Shown: positions 17,780 through 27,924 of the stretch, one piece after another
Layout: each line of letters begins with the position of its first letter
Position numbering within the stretch: position 1 is the first letter of the stretch
NCBI RefSeq assembly: GCF_016595245.1
Contig: NZ_JAENHM010000077.1
Span: 28,159 to 92,158 of the forward strand
Direction of reading: 5' to 3'
Length of the DNA: 64,000 nt
DNA from: Azospirillum endophyticum
GTDB lineage: Bacteria > Pseudomonadota > Alphaproteobacteria > Azospirillales > Azospirillaceae
The notes under the pieces: model-generated
Told to the model about the DNA's origin: nothing
The model's input: only the letters and a program-made list of their open reading frames with translations
Databases searched by the model: none
Program-made: the position numbers and the translations under genes

Positions 17780-18847
17780 TTAGCGCGTCAGGCCGTGGGC
17801 GATGTTGGGAATGTCGAGCGGGACGAAGCCGTAATGCTTCAGCCAGCGCAGGTCGGCGTCGAAGAAGGTGCGCAGGTCGGGGATGCCGTATTTCAGCATG
17901 GCGACGCGCTCCACCCCCATGCCGAAGGCGAAGCCCTGGTACTTGGTGCTGTCGATGCCGCAGGCTTCCAGCACATTGGGATGGACCATGCCGCAGCCGA
18001 GGATCTCCAGCCAGTCGCCGTAATTGCCCAGCTTCAGCTCGCCGCCCTTGCGCGAGCAGCCGATATCGACCTCCGCCGACGGTTCGGTGAAGGGGAAGAA
18101 GCTGGGGCGGAAGCGCAGCGGCAGGTCGTCCACGTCGAAGAAGGCGCGGCAGAACTCGACGAGGCAGCCCTTCAGGTGCCCCATGTTGGTCGCCTCGTCG
18201 ATGACCAGCCCCTCGATCTGGTGGAACATCGGGGTATGGGTCATGTCGTAGTCGGAGCGGTAGGTCCGTCCCGGCGCGATGATGCGGATCGGCGGCTTGT
18301 TGTTCAGCATGGTGCGGACCTGCACCGGGCTGGTGTGGGTGCGCAGCAGCATCTTCTTGTCGGCCGAATCCGGCAGATAGAAGGTGTCGTGCATGTCGCG
18401 CGCCGGATGGCCGGGCGGGAAGTTCAGGGCGGTGAAGTTGTGGAAATCATCCTCGATGTCCGGCCCTTCGGCGACCGAGAAGCCCATCTCGGCGAAGATG
18501 GCGACCATCTCGTCCATCGTCTGGCTGATCGGGTGGATGCGCCCCTCCGTCTCGGGGCGGACCGGCAGGGTGACGTCGACCCGCTCGGCCTCCAGCCGCG
18601 CCTTCAGGTGGGCGGCGGCGAGGTCGGCCTTGCGCGCGTCGATGGCGGCGGCGATCTCGTCCTTCAGCGCGTTCAGCGCCTGGCCGCGCTCCTTGCGCTC
18701 GTCCGGCGTGAGGGTCCCCAGCTCCTTCATGAAGCCGGTGATGCGCCCCTTCTTGCCGAGCGCGGAGACCCGCACCTCGTCCAGCGCCGAAAGGTCGGCG
18801 GCGGCGTTGACCTGCGACAGAAGTTCGTCTTTCAGCGCGTCGAGCAT
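17780..18847 (-). CDS. pheS: Phenylalanyl-tRNA synthetase alpha subunit
   Basis: A 355-residue catalytic subunit. The N-terminal coiled-coil arm covers residues 1-90. Class II motifs follow: motif 2 at [19 protein letters not shown] and motif 3 around [18 protein letters not shown] chose the ATG at 18847 ([10 protein letters not shown]) because a TTG five codons upstream is not needed for family length. It lies 135 bases after rplT, with a terminator-like hairpin between. This means pheST may be partly read through from the ribosomal genes. Confidence 0.97.
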   Translation of the reverse strand: MLDALKDELLSQVNAAADLSALDEVRVSALGKKGRITGFMKELGTLTPDERKERGQALNALKDEIAAAIDARKADLAAAHLKARLEAERVDVTLPVRPETEGRIHPISQTMDEMVAIFAEMGFSVAEGPDIEDDFHNFTALNFPPGHPARDMHDTFYLPDSADKKMLLRTHTSPVQVRTMLNNKPPIRIIAPGRTYRSDYDMTHTPMFHQIEGLVIDEATNMGHLKGCLVEFCRAFFDVDDLPLRFRPSFFPFTEPSAEVDIGCSRKGGELKLGNYGDWLEILGCGMVHPNVLEACGIDSTKYQGFAFGMGVERVAMLKYGIPDLRTFFDADLRWLKHYGFVPLDIPNIAHGLTR

Positions 18848-18881
18848 GGCGGTTCCCGGCAAGCGTGGGGAAGAAAACGGT

Positions 18882-18921
18882 GCAAAAAGAAAAAGGGAGC
18901 CGGCCCAGCGGCCCGGCTCCC
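18882..18921 (-). terminator. Terminator or attenuator between rplT and pheS
   Basis: On the minus strand GGGAGCCGGG pairs with CCGGCTCCC around a short loop and runs into TTTTTCTTTTT. A second hairpin, GCGTTTCC / GGGAACGC, lies just upstream at 18951-18974. I looked for a Phe-rich leader peptide and saw none. It is therefore a plain terminator of rplT or an attenuator of unknown trigger. Confidence 0.85.
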
Positions 18922-18982
18922 TTCTCTTACAACTGACGCCGTGACGGCAAGCGTTCCCTGAACTCAGGAAACGCGAGGCGCG

Positions 18983-19354
18983 TTACGCGGCGGCCTTGGA
19001 GGCGAGCGCGGCCTGGGCCTGGTCCACCAAGGTCTTAAAGGCCTCCGGCTCGCGTGCGGCCAGATCGGACAGGACCTTGCGGTCGATCTCGATGCCGGCC
19101 AGCTTGATGCCGTTGATGAAGCGCGAGTAGGTCAGGCCGTACTGACGGACGCCGGCGTTGATGCGCTGGATCCACAGGCCGCGGAAATCGCGCTTCTTGT
19201 TGCGGCGATCGCGATAGGCATAACGAAGCGCCTTCTCGACCTTCTCGACCGCAATGCGGAAATTCTTGGAGTTGCGACCCCGGTAGCCCTTGGCGAGCTT
19301 CAGGATCTTGCGGTGACGGGCGTGCGTCGTGACGCCGCGCTTAACACGAGCCAT
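18983..19354 (-). CDS. rplT: 50S ribosomal protein L20
   Basis: A 123-residue, highly basic rRNA-binding protein needed early in 50S assembly. The start [20 protein letters not shown] and the [15 protein letters not shown] segment are characteristic. It lies 35 bases downstream of rpmI in the usual order. In many bacteria L20 represses its own operon by binding the leader mRNA; that site cannot be recognised here by eye. Confidence 0.98.
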   Translation of the reverse strand: MARVKRGVTTHARHRKILKLAKGYRGRNSKNFRIAVEKVEKALRYAYRDRRNKKRDFRGLWIQRINAGVRQYGLTYSRFINGIKLAGIEIDRKVLSDLAAREPEAFKTLVDQAQAALASKAAA

Positions 19355-19389
19355 GGTTCAGTCCTTCCGAAATTCTAGATGTGCCGAGA

Positions 19390-19590
19390 TCAGGCGTTGC
19401 GCAGCCAGTTCTTCAGCACCGTGCGGGCGTTGGAGTCGCACAGGGTCATCATGCCGCGCGCGTTGCGCTTCATGTTCGGGGACTTCTGTTCCAGGCAGTG
19501 GCGCTTGTAGGCGGCCTGAGCGCGGACCTTACCCGTGGCGGTCACCTTGAAGCGCTTCTTGGCGCCGCTCTTCGTCTTCAGCTTGGGCAT
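19390..19590 (-). CDS. rpmI: 50S ribosomal protein L35
   Basis: A 66-residue basic protein, [14 protein letters not shown] to NWLRNA, the normal L35 length. It is first in the cluster: infC, which precedes rpmI in many bacteria, is not within the 600 bases upstream. A clear promoter (TTGCAT, 17 bases, TATAAG) lies at 19687-19715, giving a leader of about 90 bases. Confidence 0.97.
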   Translation of the reverse strand: MPKLKTKSGAKKRFKVTATGKVRAQAAYKRHCLEQKSPNMKRNARGMMTLCDSNARTVLKNWLRNA

Positions 19591-19686
19591 TTTCGTTTCC
19601 TGGGTGGAAATGAGGCGGAATTCCAGCGGACGGGTGGGCATGCCCTGAGCCATACGGCCCAGCCTCGCCGCCCGTGGAAGGCTGGG

Positions 19687-19715
19687 CTTATACGCGCGGG
19701 AGCGGCGCGATGCAA
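19687..19715 (-). promoter_or_regulatory. Promoter of rpmI-rplT
   Basis: On the minus strand TTGCAT and TATAAG are separated by exactly 17 bases, close to the housekeeping consensus. The implied start is about 90 bases upstream of the rpmI ATG, leaving room for a regulatory leader. Confidence 0.65.
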
Positions 19716-19770
19716 GGGGGATGTGGCGGAAAGGCCCTTTGCAACGCAGCGGACCCACGGCGCCTCTTCG

Positions 19771-19802
19771 GTCGTCATTCCCGAGAAGGCGGGAATCCAG
19801 TC
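19771..19802. repeat. REP-like palindrome
   Basis: GTCATTCCCGAGAAGGCGGG followed by AATCCAG is a near-perfect match to a palindromic repeat found widely between genes of proteobacteria (GTCATTCCCGC - gaaggc - GGGAATCC). ATTCCCG and CGGGAAT form the arms. It lies between the divergent rpmI and ubiE units. Confidence 0.7.
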
Positions 19803-19900
19803 CGCTCGGCAACGGAACCATAACGTTTCCCGGAGCCCCTCCCCACCCGCTCGTCCCTCATGTTAGGATTTCAGACCCAGTCCACGTCATGGAGTGTCGG

Positions 19901-20095
19901 ATGGAACATCGGCGGAAAACTGTTTCACCCCGTTGCATCCCGTCCCGAACCGCAGTCACAACCCTGAACCGCACCCGATGGAACAGCCTCCCGAGGAGCG
20001 TTTCACCCTGTTCCAGGCTGCATCGAACCGCAGACGCACTGCCGGGCCGCACCCCATGGAACAGACTGCGGAAAGTGTTTCGCTGTGTTCCATCT
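19901..20095 (+). repeat. 77-78-bp imperfect tandem repeat with hairpins
   Basis: Units start with ATGGAACA at 19901, 19978 and 20056, giving periods of 77 and 78 bases; the third is partial. Each unit keeps TTTCACCC or a close match, GAACCGCA (twice in unit 1) and GCACCC. Units 2 and 3 contain inverted pairs (GGAACAG / CTGTTCC; ATGGAACA / TGTTCCAT), so each can fold into a hairpin; unit 1 is degenerate. The units are one base out of phase with each other, which argues against coding. They end about 60 bases before the ubiE promoter. Confidence 0.7.
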
Positions 20096-20157
20096 CCCGG
20101 CCGGAGATACTCCCCTATGCCAATCGACGCAGCGCCTCCCGCGGCGCACGCCCCCGC

Positions 20158-20186
20158 TGGCGCATGGCCCCTGCCCGCGCTATGTT
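20158..20186 (+). promoter_or_regulatory. Likely promoter of ubiE-ubiB, close to the start codon
   Basis: TGGCGC and TATGTT are spaced by 17 bases, and the -10 ends only 7 bases before the ubiE ATG. This predicts a leaderless or nearly leaderless mRNA, in keeping with the missing Shine-Dalgarno sequence. The same layout is seen before lepA. Confidence 0.45.
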
Positions 20187-20193
20187 CCCGGCC

Positions 20194-20997
20194 ATGAGCG
20201 ACCGCACCCCCCCATCCTCCGCCGATCCGCAGCAGCCCGCGTCCGGTGCCGCCCCCTCGGGTGCCGAAGGCAACTGGTTCGGCTTCACCCCCGTCGATCC
20301 GTCCGCCAAGTCCGGGCTGGTCCGCGCCGTCTTCGACAGCGTGGCGACCAACTACGACCTGATGAACGACCTGATGTCGGGCGGCATCCATCGGCTGTGG
20401 AAGGACACGCTGATGGATCTGGTGGCGCCCAAGCCGGACATGACCCTGCTGGACGTGGCGGGCGGCACCGGCGACATCGCCTTCCGCTTCCTGAAGCGTG
20501 GCGGCGGGGCGGCGGTGGTCTGCGACATCACCGAGGCGATGGTCCGGGTCGGCCGCGACCGCGCCGTCGACCGCAACATCCTGTCCGGCGTGCAGTGGAC
20601 GGTCGGCGATGCGGAACGCCTGCCCATCGCCTCGCGCTCGGTCGACGCCTACACCATCGCTTTCGGGCTGCGCAACGTGACGCGCATCGACGAGGCGATC
20701 AAGGAGGCCCACCGCGTCCTGAAACCCGGCGGCAAGTTCTATTGCCTGGAGTTCAGCCACGTCGTGCTGCCGGTGCTGCGCAAGCTGTACGACGTCTATT
20801 CCTTCCAGGTGCTGCCCTTCATGGGCCGCATGGTGGCGAAGGACGAGGCGAGCTACCGCTATCTGGCCGAGAGCATCCGCCGCTTCCCGCCGCAGGCCGA
20901 TCTGGCGAAGCGGATCGAGGCGGCCGGCTTCGGCGCGGTGCGGGTGCGCAACCTGTCGGGCGGGATCGCCGCCATCCATTCCGGCTGGCGGATCTAA
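20194..20997 (+). CDS. ubiE: Demethylmenaquinone/ubiquinone C-methyltransferase UbiE
   Basis: A 267-residue SAM-dependent methyltransferase of quinone synthesis, carrying out the C-methylation step. Motifs are VFDSVATNYDLMNDLMSGG near residue 50 and the SAM-binding LLDVAGGTGDIAF. The family signature YTIAFGLRNVTRIDEA and the end NLSGGIAAIHSGW follow. The first 25 residues are a non-conserved Pro/Ser extension. The ATG at 20194 is preferred: upstream codons lie in the tandem repeat and show no conservation, although an ATG at 20182 is in frame. It is followed after 6 bases by ubiB. Confidence 0.95.
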   Translation: MSDRTPPSSADPQQPASGAAPSGAEGNWFGFTPVDPSAKSGLVRAVFDSVATNYDLMNDLMSGGIHRLWKDTLMDLVAPKPDMTLLDVAGGTGDIAFRFLKRGGGAAVVCDITEAMVRVGRDRAVDRNILSGVQWTVGDAERLPIASRSVDAYTIAFGLRNVTRIDEAIKEAHRVLKPGGKFYCLEFSHVVLPVLRKLYDVYSFQVLPFMGRMVAKDEASYRYLAESIRRFPPQADLAKRIEAAGFGAVRVRNLSGGIAAIHSGWRI

Positions 20998-21003
20998 GGT
21001 CCC

Positions 21004-22542
21004 GTGTTCCGCATCCTGCGCAACCTGATCCGGATGGCCGTCATCGGCCGGACGGTCGCCCGTCACGACGCTCTGCCCATCAGCCTGCTCGGCACCGCCC
21101 CCGGCCTGCTGTGGCTGTGGCGCCGCGTCGCCCGCAAGGACGTGCCCGGCCGCGAGGGCGAGCGGCTGGCCCGTGCGCTGGCCGAACTCGGTCCAACCTA
21201 CATCAAGCTGGGCCAGCTTCTCTCCACCCGCTCCGATCTGGTCGGCGAGCGGATGGCCGTCGATCTGGCCGAGCTGCAGGACAAGCTGCCGCCCTTCCCC
21301 GCCCATCAGGCCCGCGCCATCATCGAGGCGGAGTTCGGCCAGCCGGTCCATGCCCTGTTCCAGAGCTTCGACGACAAGCCGGTCGCCGCCGCTTCCATCG
21401 CCCAGGTCCATTTCGCCGTCACCGCCGATGGGCAGGAGGTGGCGGTCAAGGTGCTGCGTCCGGGCATCGAGCAGGCCTTCGAGCGCGACATCGACCTGTT
21501 CTACCGGCTGGCGGCGCTCGCCCAATGGGTCCTGCCCAGGCTGAAGCGGCTGCGTCTGACCGAAATCGTCGACACCTTCGCCCGCACCTCGCGGCTGGAG
21601 ATGGATTTGCGCATGGAGGCGGCCGCCGCGTCGGAGCTGGCGTCGAACTTCAAGGACGACGACACCTTCAACGTGCCGAAGGTCGATTGGGAGCGCACCG
21701 GCGGCCGGGTGCTGACGCTGGAGCGCATCCGCGGCTTCAAGGTCGACGAGCCGGCCCGCATCTCCGCCGCCGGTTTCGACCGCGACGAGATCCTGGCGAT
21801 GGCCTCGGCCAGCTTCTTCAACCAGGTCTTCCGCGACGGCTTCTTCCACGCCGACCTGCATCCCGGCAACCTGTTCATCAACGAACAGGGCACCATCACC
21901 GCCGTCGATTTCGGCATCATGGGCCGGCTGGACCGCGAGACCCGCTATTACCTCGCCGACATGCTGATCGGCTTCCTGACCGGCGACTACCGCCGCGTCG
22001 CCGTCGTGCATTTCGAGGCCGGCTACGTCCCGCGCCACCAGTCGATCGAGATCTTCACCCAGGCCTGCCGCGCCATCGGCGAGCCGTTGCAGAACAAGCC
22101 GCTTGCCGACATCTCGGTCGGCCGGCTGCTGGCCCAGTTGTTCGCCGTCACCGAACAGTTCGAGATGGAGACCCAGCCGCAGCTGCTGCTCCTGCAGAAG
22201 AGCATGCTGACGGCCGAGGGCGTCGGCCGGCTGCTGAACCCCAACATCAACATGTGGGAGTTGGCCCGGCCGCTGATCGAGGAGTGGATGCGCGAGAATC
22301 GCGGGCCGGAGGCGCAGTTCATCAACGATGCCGGCGCCATCCTGTCCACCGTCCGCCGCATCCCCGCCCTGGTCAGCGAGGCGGAGCGGGTCACCCGCGA
22401 CATGGCGGAGGGGGGGGTGCGCCTGCACCCGCAGACCGTCCGCCAGATGCTGAACGGCTGGGAAACCCGCCGCCGCTCGGACCGCGCCGCCCTGTGGGTG
22501 ATCGCGGCCCTGCTGGCGGTGATCGCGCTCCAGATGCTGTGA
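21004..22542 (+). CDS. ubiB: UbiB, ubiquinone biosynthesis atypical kinase-like protein
   Basis: A 512-residue ADCK/UbiB-family membrane protein that supports ubiquinone synthesis, probably by ATP-dependent extraction of lipid intermediates. It shows the KxGQ motif (YIKLGQLLSTRSDL), the Ala-rich nucleotide loop AAASIAQVH, the invariant Lys in VAVKVLRP, HADLHPGN, and VDFGIMG in place of DFG. A C-terminal hydrophobic helix (WVIAALLAVIALQML) anchors it. It starts with GTG, 6 bases after the ubiE stop. The usual alphaproteobacterial neighbour coaBC is not present downstream. Confidence 0.96.
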   Translation: MFRILRNLIRMAVIGRTVARHDALPISLLGTAPGLLWLWRRVARKDVPGREGERLARALAELGPTYIKLGQLLSTRSDLVGERMAVDLAELQDKLPPFPAHQARAIIEAEFGQPVHALFQSFDDKPVAAASIAQVHFAVTADGQEVAVKVLRPGIEQAFERDIDLFYRLAALAQWVLPRLKRLRLTEIVDTFARTSRLEMDLRMEAAAASELASNFKDDDTFNVPKVDWERTGGRVLTLERIRGFKVDEPARISAAGFDRDEILAMASASFFNQVFRDGFFHADLHPGNLFINEQGTITAVDFGIMGRLDRETRYYLADMLIGFLTGDYRRVAVVHFEAGYVPRHQSIEIFTQACRAIGEPLQNKPLADISVGRLLAQLFAVTEQFEMETQPQLLLLQKSMLTAEGVGRLLNPNINMWELARPLIEEWMRENRGPEAQFINDAGAILSTVRRIPALVSEAERVTRDMAEGGVRLHPQTVRQMLNGWETRRRSDRAALWVIAALLAVIALQML

Positions 22543-22545
22543 GGC

Positions 22546-23472
22546 TCAATAGCCCCGGCTGCGGTCCACCAGATTGGGCAGCGGCCGGCCTTCGCGGAGC
22601 GCCTTCACCGCGGTGGCCACCTGATCGGCGCAGCGCGACGGGTGGGTGACCCCGGCGACATGGGGAGTGACGCGGACCCGCGGATGGCGCCAGAGCGGAT
22701 GGTCCGCCGGCAGTGGCTCCGTCGCGAAGACGTCAAGGCTGGCGCCGTGCAGATGGCCGCTTTCTAGCGCGCCGAGCAGGTCGGATTCGACCAGATGGCC
22801 GCCACGCGCGGCATTGATGACCACAGCCCCCTTGGGCAGGGCGGCGAACAGCGCCCCACTCATGATGCCGCGGGTTTCGTCGGTCAGCGGCAGCAGGCAG
22901 ACCAGGACATCGCAGTGCGGCAGCATCGCCGCCAGCCCGTCGGGACCGGAGAAGCTCTCCACCCCCTCGATGCTCTTGGGGCTGCGGCTCCAGCCCATCA
23001 GCCGGTACTCCAGCGTCCTCAGCGTGCGGGCCGAAGCCGCTCCCAATTCACCCATGCCCAGGAAGCCGACGGTCACCTCGGAGGCCGGGCGATGGTCCAA
23101 TTGCTCCCACCGCGCCTCGGCCTGGAGGGCGGCATAGTCGTTCATCAACCGGTGCCAGTACAGAACCTGGAAGACCACATAGCCGGCCATGTCGACCGTC
23201 AGACCGTCCGACACCATACGCACCAGCGGCACGTCCGGCAGGGTCGGGTCCTGTAGGATCGGCTCCACCCCGGCGCCCAGCGACACGATCAGCTTCAGGT
23301 TGGGCAGGGTCGCCAGCATGCCGGCCGGCGGCTTCCACACCACCGCCACCTCGATGTCGGCGACATCGCCGGTCTCGGGCCAGACGCGCATCTCCAGCCC
23401 AGGAAGATGGCGGGCGATTTCCCGGCGCCAATCCTCGGCGCTGTCGCTGGCGGAGCAGAACAGAAGCGTCAC
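22546..23472 (-). CDS. ghrA: Glyoxylate/hydroxypyruvate reductase A-like dehydrogenase
   Basis: A 308-residue D-2-hydroxyacid dehydrogenase of the GhrA group, which reduces glyoxylate or hydroxypyruvate with NADPH. The dinucleotide motif VGFLGMGELG is in the middle. The catalytic Arg lies in NAARGGHLV, and the catalytic His is likely the one in TPHVAGVTHP. A GTG at 23472 (VTLLFCSASD) gives the family length; the longer frame upstream overlaps the divergent pseudouridine synthase. Substrate assignment is by resemblance only. Confidence 0.8.
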   Translation of the reverse strand: MTLLFCSASDSAEDWRREIARHLPGLEMRVWPETGDVADIEVAVVWKPPAGMLATLPNLKLIVSLGAGVEPILQDPTLPDVPLVRMVSDGLTVDMAGYVVFQVLYWHRLMNDYAALQAEARWEQLDHRPASEVTVGFLGMGELGAASARTLRTLEYRLMGWSRSPKSIEGVESFSGPDGLAAMLPHCDVLVCLLPLTDETRGIMSGALFAALPKGAVVINAARGGHLVESDLLGALESGHLHGASLDVFATEPLPADHPLWRHPRVRVTPHVAGVTHPSRCADQVATAVKALREGRPLPNLVDRSRGY

Positions 23473-23551
23473 GGCCGAACCCCTGCTATCTAGATCAATG
23501 TTGGGGTGCGAACGATAGCGCCTTTCCCGAACTCCGCAAGGAAGCAAGCCA

Positions 23552-24211
23552 GTGCCACGCCTGATCCTGCTGAACAAGCCCTATGGCGTGCTGCCGCAAT
23601 TCACCGACGACCAGGGCCGCCCGACTCTGGCGGAGCTGGTTCCGGTGAAGGGGGTCTATGCCGCCGGCCGGCTCGACCGCGACAGCGAGGGGCTGCTGGC
23701 GCTGAGCGACGACGGTCCCCTGATCGCCCGCATCGCCTCGCCCGCCAACAAGATGCCCAAGACCTATTGGGTGCAGGTGGAAGGCGTGCCGACCGACGAG
23801 GCGCTGGAGGCGCTGCGCCGCGGCGTGACGCTGAAGGACGGCCCCACCCTGCCGACCGAGGTGCGGCGGATGGAGGAACCCGAGTCGCTGTGGCCGCGCG
23901 ACCCGCCGGTGCGCTACCGCGCCGCCATCCCCACCAGTTGGATCGCGCTCACCATCCGCGAGGGACGCAACCGGCAGGTCCGCCGCATGACCGCGGCGGT
24001 CGGCTTTCCCACCCTGCGGCTGATCCGCTGGGCCATCGGCGACTGGACATTGGACGGGCTGGCGCCGGGGCAGTGGCGGGAGGTCCCCCAACCGCCCGCG
24101 ACACCCACTGCGGGGCCAAAGGCCCCGGCACCGGCCCGTGGACGCGGCCCCGTCAAGCCGCGCCGAACAGTTGCTCCTCGCTCAACGCCATCACGCTCGC
24201 GGAGCCGTTGA
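23552..24211 (+). CDS. 23S rRNA pseudouridine synthase, RluE-like
   Basis: A 219-residue RsuA/RluE-type enzyme lacking the S4 domain, which is the RluE layout. The catalytic Asp is in [11 protein letters not shown] near residue 44, and [16 protein letters not shown] is the second family signature. RluE makes the pseudouridine in helix 89 of 23S rRNA (E. coli U2457). The start is GTG. The C-terminal 40 residues are a basic Pro/Arg/Ser tail that runs into the convergent acyl-CoA dehydrogenase gene over 59 bases, so the tail may be dispensable. Confidence 0.85.
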   Translation: MPRLILLNKPYGVLPQFTDDQGRPTLAELVPVKGVYAAGRLDRDSEGLLALSDDGPLIARIASPANKMPKTYWVQVEGVPTDEALEALRRGVTLKDGPTLPTEVRRMEEPESLWPRDPPVRYRAAIPTSWIALTIREGRNRQVRRMTAAVGFPTLRLIRWAIGDWTLDGLAPGQWREVPQPPATPTAGPKAPAPARGRGPVKPRRTVAPRSTPSRSRSR

Positions 24212-25970
24212 TCACGGTCGCCCGCAGCGCCGCCGCCTTCGGCAGTACATGGGTGGCATAGAAGTGGGCGGTCAGCGGTTTGGCCGACAGGAAGGCGGTG
24301 TCGGCATCGCCCTCCGCCAGCCGCCCCACCGCCACCTTGGCGGCACGGGCAAGCTGCCAGCCGCCGGCGACCACGCCCATCAGTTCCAGCAGCGTGACCG
24401 ATGCCGCGGCCGGCAGGCGCGGGTCCTGCTTCGCCGCGGTCAGCACCCAGGCAATCGCCTGCCTAGCCTCATGGACCGCGCTGACCAGTTCGGCACCGGT
24501 GACGCGCAGTGCATCGTCGGCATGGCCGGACAGCTCGCCGCCCAGCGCCGCGATCTCGTCCAGCAGCCTGTTGGCCGTTACCCCGCCGTCACGCAGGATC
24601 TTGCGGTTGATCAGGTCGTTGGCCTGGATGGCGGTGGTGCCCTCGTAGATCGTGGTGATGCGGGCATCGCGCAGGTGCTGGGCGGCGCCGGTTTCCTCGA
24701 TGAAACCCATGCCGCCATGGACTTGCACGCTGTCCGAGGCCAGCTGCTGGCCGGTCTCGGTGCACCAGCCCTTGGCGATGGGTGTCAGCAGGTCGACCAG
24801 CAGGGCTGCGCGGTCGCGGGCGGCTTCATCGGCATGGTGGTGCGCAACGTCGACGGCGGCGGCGGCGGTGTAGAGGATGCCGCGCATCGCCTCGATCCGC
24901 GCCTTCATGCCCATCAGCAGGCGGCGGACGTCGGGATGGTTGACGATGCCCTTGGACTGGCCCTCGCTCCAGCCCAGCGGCTTGCCCTGCACGCGGTCGC
25001 GGGCATAAGCCAAAGCCTGCTGATAGGCGCGCTCGGCGATCGCCAGACCCTGCATGGCGACGTTCAGCCGGGCGTGGTTCATCATCGTGAACATGTATTC
25101 CAGGCCACGGTTCGGCTCGCCGACCAGGAAGCCGGCCGCTCCGCCCTCGTCGCCGAAGGACAGCACGGCGGTCGGGCTGCCGTGGATGCCCAGCTTGTGC
25201 TCCAGCGACACGCACTTCACCTGGTTGCGGGCGCCCAGGCTGCCGTCGGGCTCGACCAGGAACTTCGGCACCACGAACAGGCTGATGCCCTTCACGCCCG
25301 CAGGCGCATCGGGCAGGCGGGCCAGCACCAGATGGACGATGTTCTCCGTCAGGTCATGGTCGCCGTAGGTGATGAAGATCTTCTGCCCGGTGACGAGGTA
25401 ATGGTCGCCGTTCGGCACCGCCCGCGACCGCGTCGCGGCGAGGTCGCTGCCCGCCTGCGGCTCGGTGATGTTCATGGTGCCGGTCCACTCGCCCGAGATC
25501 ATCCGGGGCAAATAGAGGTCCTTCAGCGCCTCCGAGCCATAGAGCTGAACCGCGTTCACCGCCCCCTGCGTCAGCATCGGGCAGAGCGCGAAGGCCATGT
25601 TGGCGGAATGCCACATCTCCTGCACCGCGGTGTTCAGCAGGTTCGGCAGTCCCATGCCACCGTGCGCCGGGTCGAAGGGCAGCCCGTTCCAGCCGCCCTC
25701 CACCAGCGCCTGCCACGCCACACCCCAGCCTTCCGCCGTGTGGGCGACGCCATCGGTGCCGAGCTTGGCGCCCTGTATGTCACCGATCCGGTTCAGCGGC
25801 GCCAGGACGTTCTCGGCGATCTTCGCCGCCTCACCCAGGATGCTGTCCACCATGTCGGGGCTCGCATCCTCGAAGCCCGGCAGCGCGGCCACATCGGCCA
25901 TGCCGGCGAGGTGGTCGAGGACGAAGCGGATCTCTTTCTGCGGCGGGGTGTAGGGGGTCGCGGCGGTCAT
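24153..25970 (-). CDS. Acyl-CoA dehydrogenase, long (600-residue) type
   Basis: A 605-residue FAD enzyme for the first oxidation step of acyl-CoA breakdown. It has the N-terminal helical domain, the middle domain with the FAD signature [17 protein letters not shown], and the C-terminal domain. The catalytic Glu lies in [13 protein letters not shown]. An extra C-terminal helical region of about 130 residues puts it with the DmdC-like dehydrogenases, which include methylmercaptopropionyl-CoA enzymes; the actual substrate cannot be read from the sequence. It is last in an unidirectional run with etfA, etfB and an acyl-CoA ligase, whose products would activate the substrate and take its electrons. 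Confidence 0.9.
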   Translation of the reverse strand: MTAATPYTPPQKEIRFVLDHLAGMADVAALPGFEDASPDMVDSILGEAAKIAENVLAPLNRIGDIQGAKLGTDGVAHTAEGWGVAWQALVEGGWNGLPFDPAHGGMGLPNLLNTAVQEMWHSANMAFALCPMLTQGAVNAVQLYGSEALKDLYLPRMISGEWTGTMNITEPQAGSDLAATRSRAVPNGDHYLVTGQKIFITYGDHDLTENIVHLVLARLPDAPAGVKGISLFVVPKFLVEPDGSLGARNQVKCVSLEHKLGIHGSPTAVLSFGDEGGAAGFLVGEPNRGLEYMFTMMNHARLNVAMQGLAIAERAYQQALAYARDRVQGKPLGWSEGQSKGIVNHPDVRRLLMGMKARIEAMRGILYTAAAAVDVAHHHADEAARDRAALLVDLLTPIAKGWCTETGQQLASDSVQVHGGMGFIEETGAAQHLRDARITTIYEGTTAIQANDLINRKILRDGGVTANRLLDEIAALGGELSGHADDALRVTGAELVSAVHEARQAIAWVLTAAKQDPRLPAAASVTLLELMGVVAGGWQLARAAKVAVGRLAEGDADTAFLSAKPLTAHFYATHVLPKAAALRATVINGSASVMALSEEQLFGAA

Positions 25971-26007
25971 GGGGGACCTCTTCGGGGAACGGAGGGGATG
26001 AACGGTG

Positions 26008-26934
26008 TCAGACGGCCTGCTGCAACTCGGGCAGCGCCTTGAACAGGTCGGCGACGAGGCCGTAATCGGCGACCTGGAAGATCGGCGCCTCCTCGTCCTT
26101 GTTGATCGCGACGATGACCTTGCTGTCCTTCATGCCGGCGAGGTGCTGGATCGCACCGGAGATGCCGACGGCGATATAGAGCTCCGGCGCCACGATCTTG
26201 CCGGTCTGTCCGACCTGGTAATCGTTCGGCACGAACCCCGCGTCCACGGCGGCGCGGCTGGCGCCCACCGCGGCGCCCAGCTTGTCGGCCAGCGCCTCCA
26301 GCAACGGGAAATTCTCGCCCGACTGCATGCCGCGGCCGCCGGAGATGACGATGCGGGCGGCGGTCAGCTCGGGACGCTCCGACTTGGTCAGTTCGGCCGA
26401 GACGAAGCTCGACGGTCCAGGGGCGGCCGGAGTGGTGACGCTCTCGACCGCGGCGCAGTTGCCGGCGGCGGCGGCCTCGAAGGCGGTGGTGCGAATGGTG
26501 ACGATTTTGACCGGGTCGGCCGACTGCACGGTAGCGATGGCATTGCCGGCGTAGATCGGCCGCTCGAAGCTGTCGGCGGAGACCACGGCGGTGATCTCGG
26601 AGATCATCGCCACGTCGAGCAGCGCCGCGACGCGCGGCAGCACGTTCTTGCCCACCGAGGTGGCGGCGGCGAGGATATGGCTGTAGCCGGGGGCGAGCGA
26701 CACCAGCAGGGCGGCGACCGGCTCCGCCAGGGCATGCTCGTAGGATGCATCGTCGGCGAGCAGCACCTTGGCGACGCCAGCAAGCTTGGCGGCCTCTTCG
26801 GCAGCGGGGGTGGCGCCGCGGCCGGCGACCAGGACATGGATGTCGGTGCCAAGTTTGGTGGCGGCGGTCACCGTATGGGCCGTGGCGGGCTTGAGGCTGG
26901 CGTTGTCGTGGTCGGCGAGGATCAGGATGGGCAT
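26008..26934 (-). CDS. etfA: Electron transfer flavoprotein alpha subunit
   Basis: A 308-residue FAD-binding subunit that passes electrons from acyl-CoA dehydrogenases to ETF:quinone oxidoreductase. The N-terminal domain begins [11 protein letters not shown]. The C-terminal FAD domain shows [31 protein letters not shown] and the terminal [10 protein letters not shown]. The start is 56 bases after the etfB stop. It lies directly upstream of the acyl-CoA dehydrogenase it likely serves. Confidence 0.97.
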   Translation of the reverse strand: MPILILADHDNASLKPATAHTVTAATKLGTDIHVLVAGRGATPAAEEAAKLAGVAKVLLADDASYEHALAEPVAALLVSLAPGYSHILAAATSVGKNVLPRVAALLDVAMISEITAVVSADSFERPIYAGNAIATVQSADPVKIVTIRTTAFEAAAAGNCAAVESVTTPAAPGPSSFVSAELTKSERPELTAARIVISGGRGMQSGENFPLLEALADKLGAAVGASRAAVDAGFVPNDYQVGQTGKIVAPELYIAVGISGAIQHLAGMKDSKVIVAINKDEEAPIFQVADYGLVADLFKALPELQQAV

Positions 26935-26990
26935 GACGGAGTCCTCTGTCGGGCGGAGTGTGGAGAGTACAGGCGCGGACCGGCGCTTCG

Positions 26991-27740
<750 letters not shown>

Positions 27741-27803
27741 GGCGCGGGTCCCTTGGAAAATGGGCGGCGTGCGGGCATGGCGGGGCGTTTGCCCCCACCC
27801 CAT

Positions 27804-27894
27804 CCCTCCCCCGCTTCGCGGGAGAGGGGGCAGGACGCTTGCGGAAGTTTCGCAGAAGAGCGGCGGTGGTTCCCTCCCCCGCCCAGCGGGGGCG
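27804..27894. repeat. Pair of GC-rich palindromes between ligase and etfB
   Basis: The first palindrome (27804-27828) is CCCTCCCCCGC, a TTC loop and GCGGGAGAGGG, almost the same as the one at 69-91. The second (27876-27894) is CCCCCGC and GCGGGGG around 5 bases. They fill the gap between two genes of one strand. They may act as dispersed repeats and may dampen read-through. Confidence 0.6.
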
Positions 27895-27924
27895 GGTTAG
27901 GGCCGGGGGTGGCGGCCGAGGCTG

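Noticed and set aside
15596-18961. Very long plus-strand open frame (over 1100 codons) opposite pheS and pheT
   Set aside because: It is antisense to two certain genes, is rich in Arg, Gly and His as expected from GC-rich shadow frames, and matches no protein family.
19591-19686. infC upstream of rpmI
   Set aside because: No IF3-like coding sequence is present in any frame between rpmI and the REP-like repeat.
19894-20193. Coding extension of ubiE through the tandem repeat
   Set aside because: The repeat units are out of phase by one base, the added 100 residues resemble nothing in UbiE, and the promoter lies inside the stretch.
19858-22428. Minus-strand open frame of over 800 codons opposite ubiE and ubiB
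   Set aside because: Antisense to two certain genes, with repetitive Asp/Gln/Arg-rich composition.
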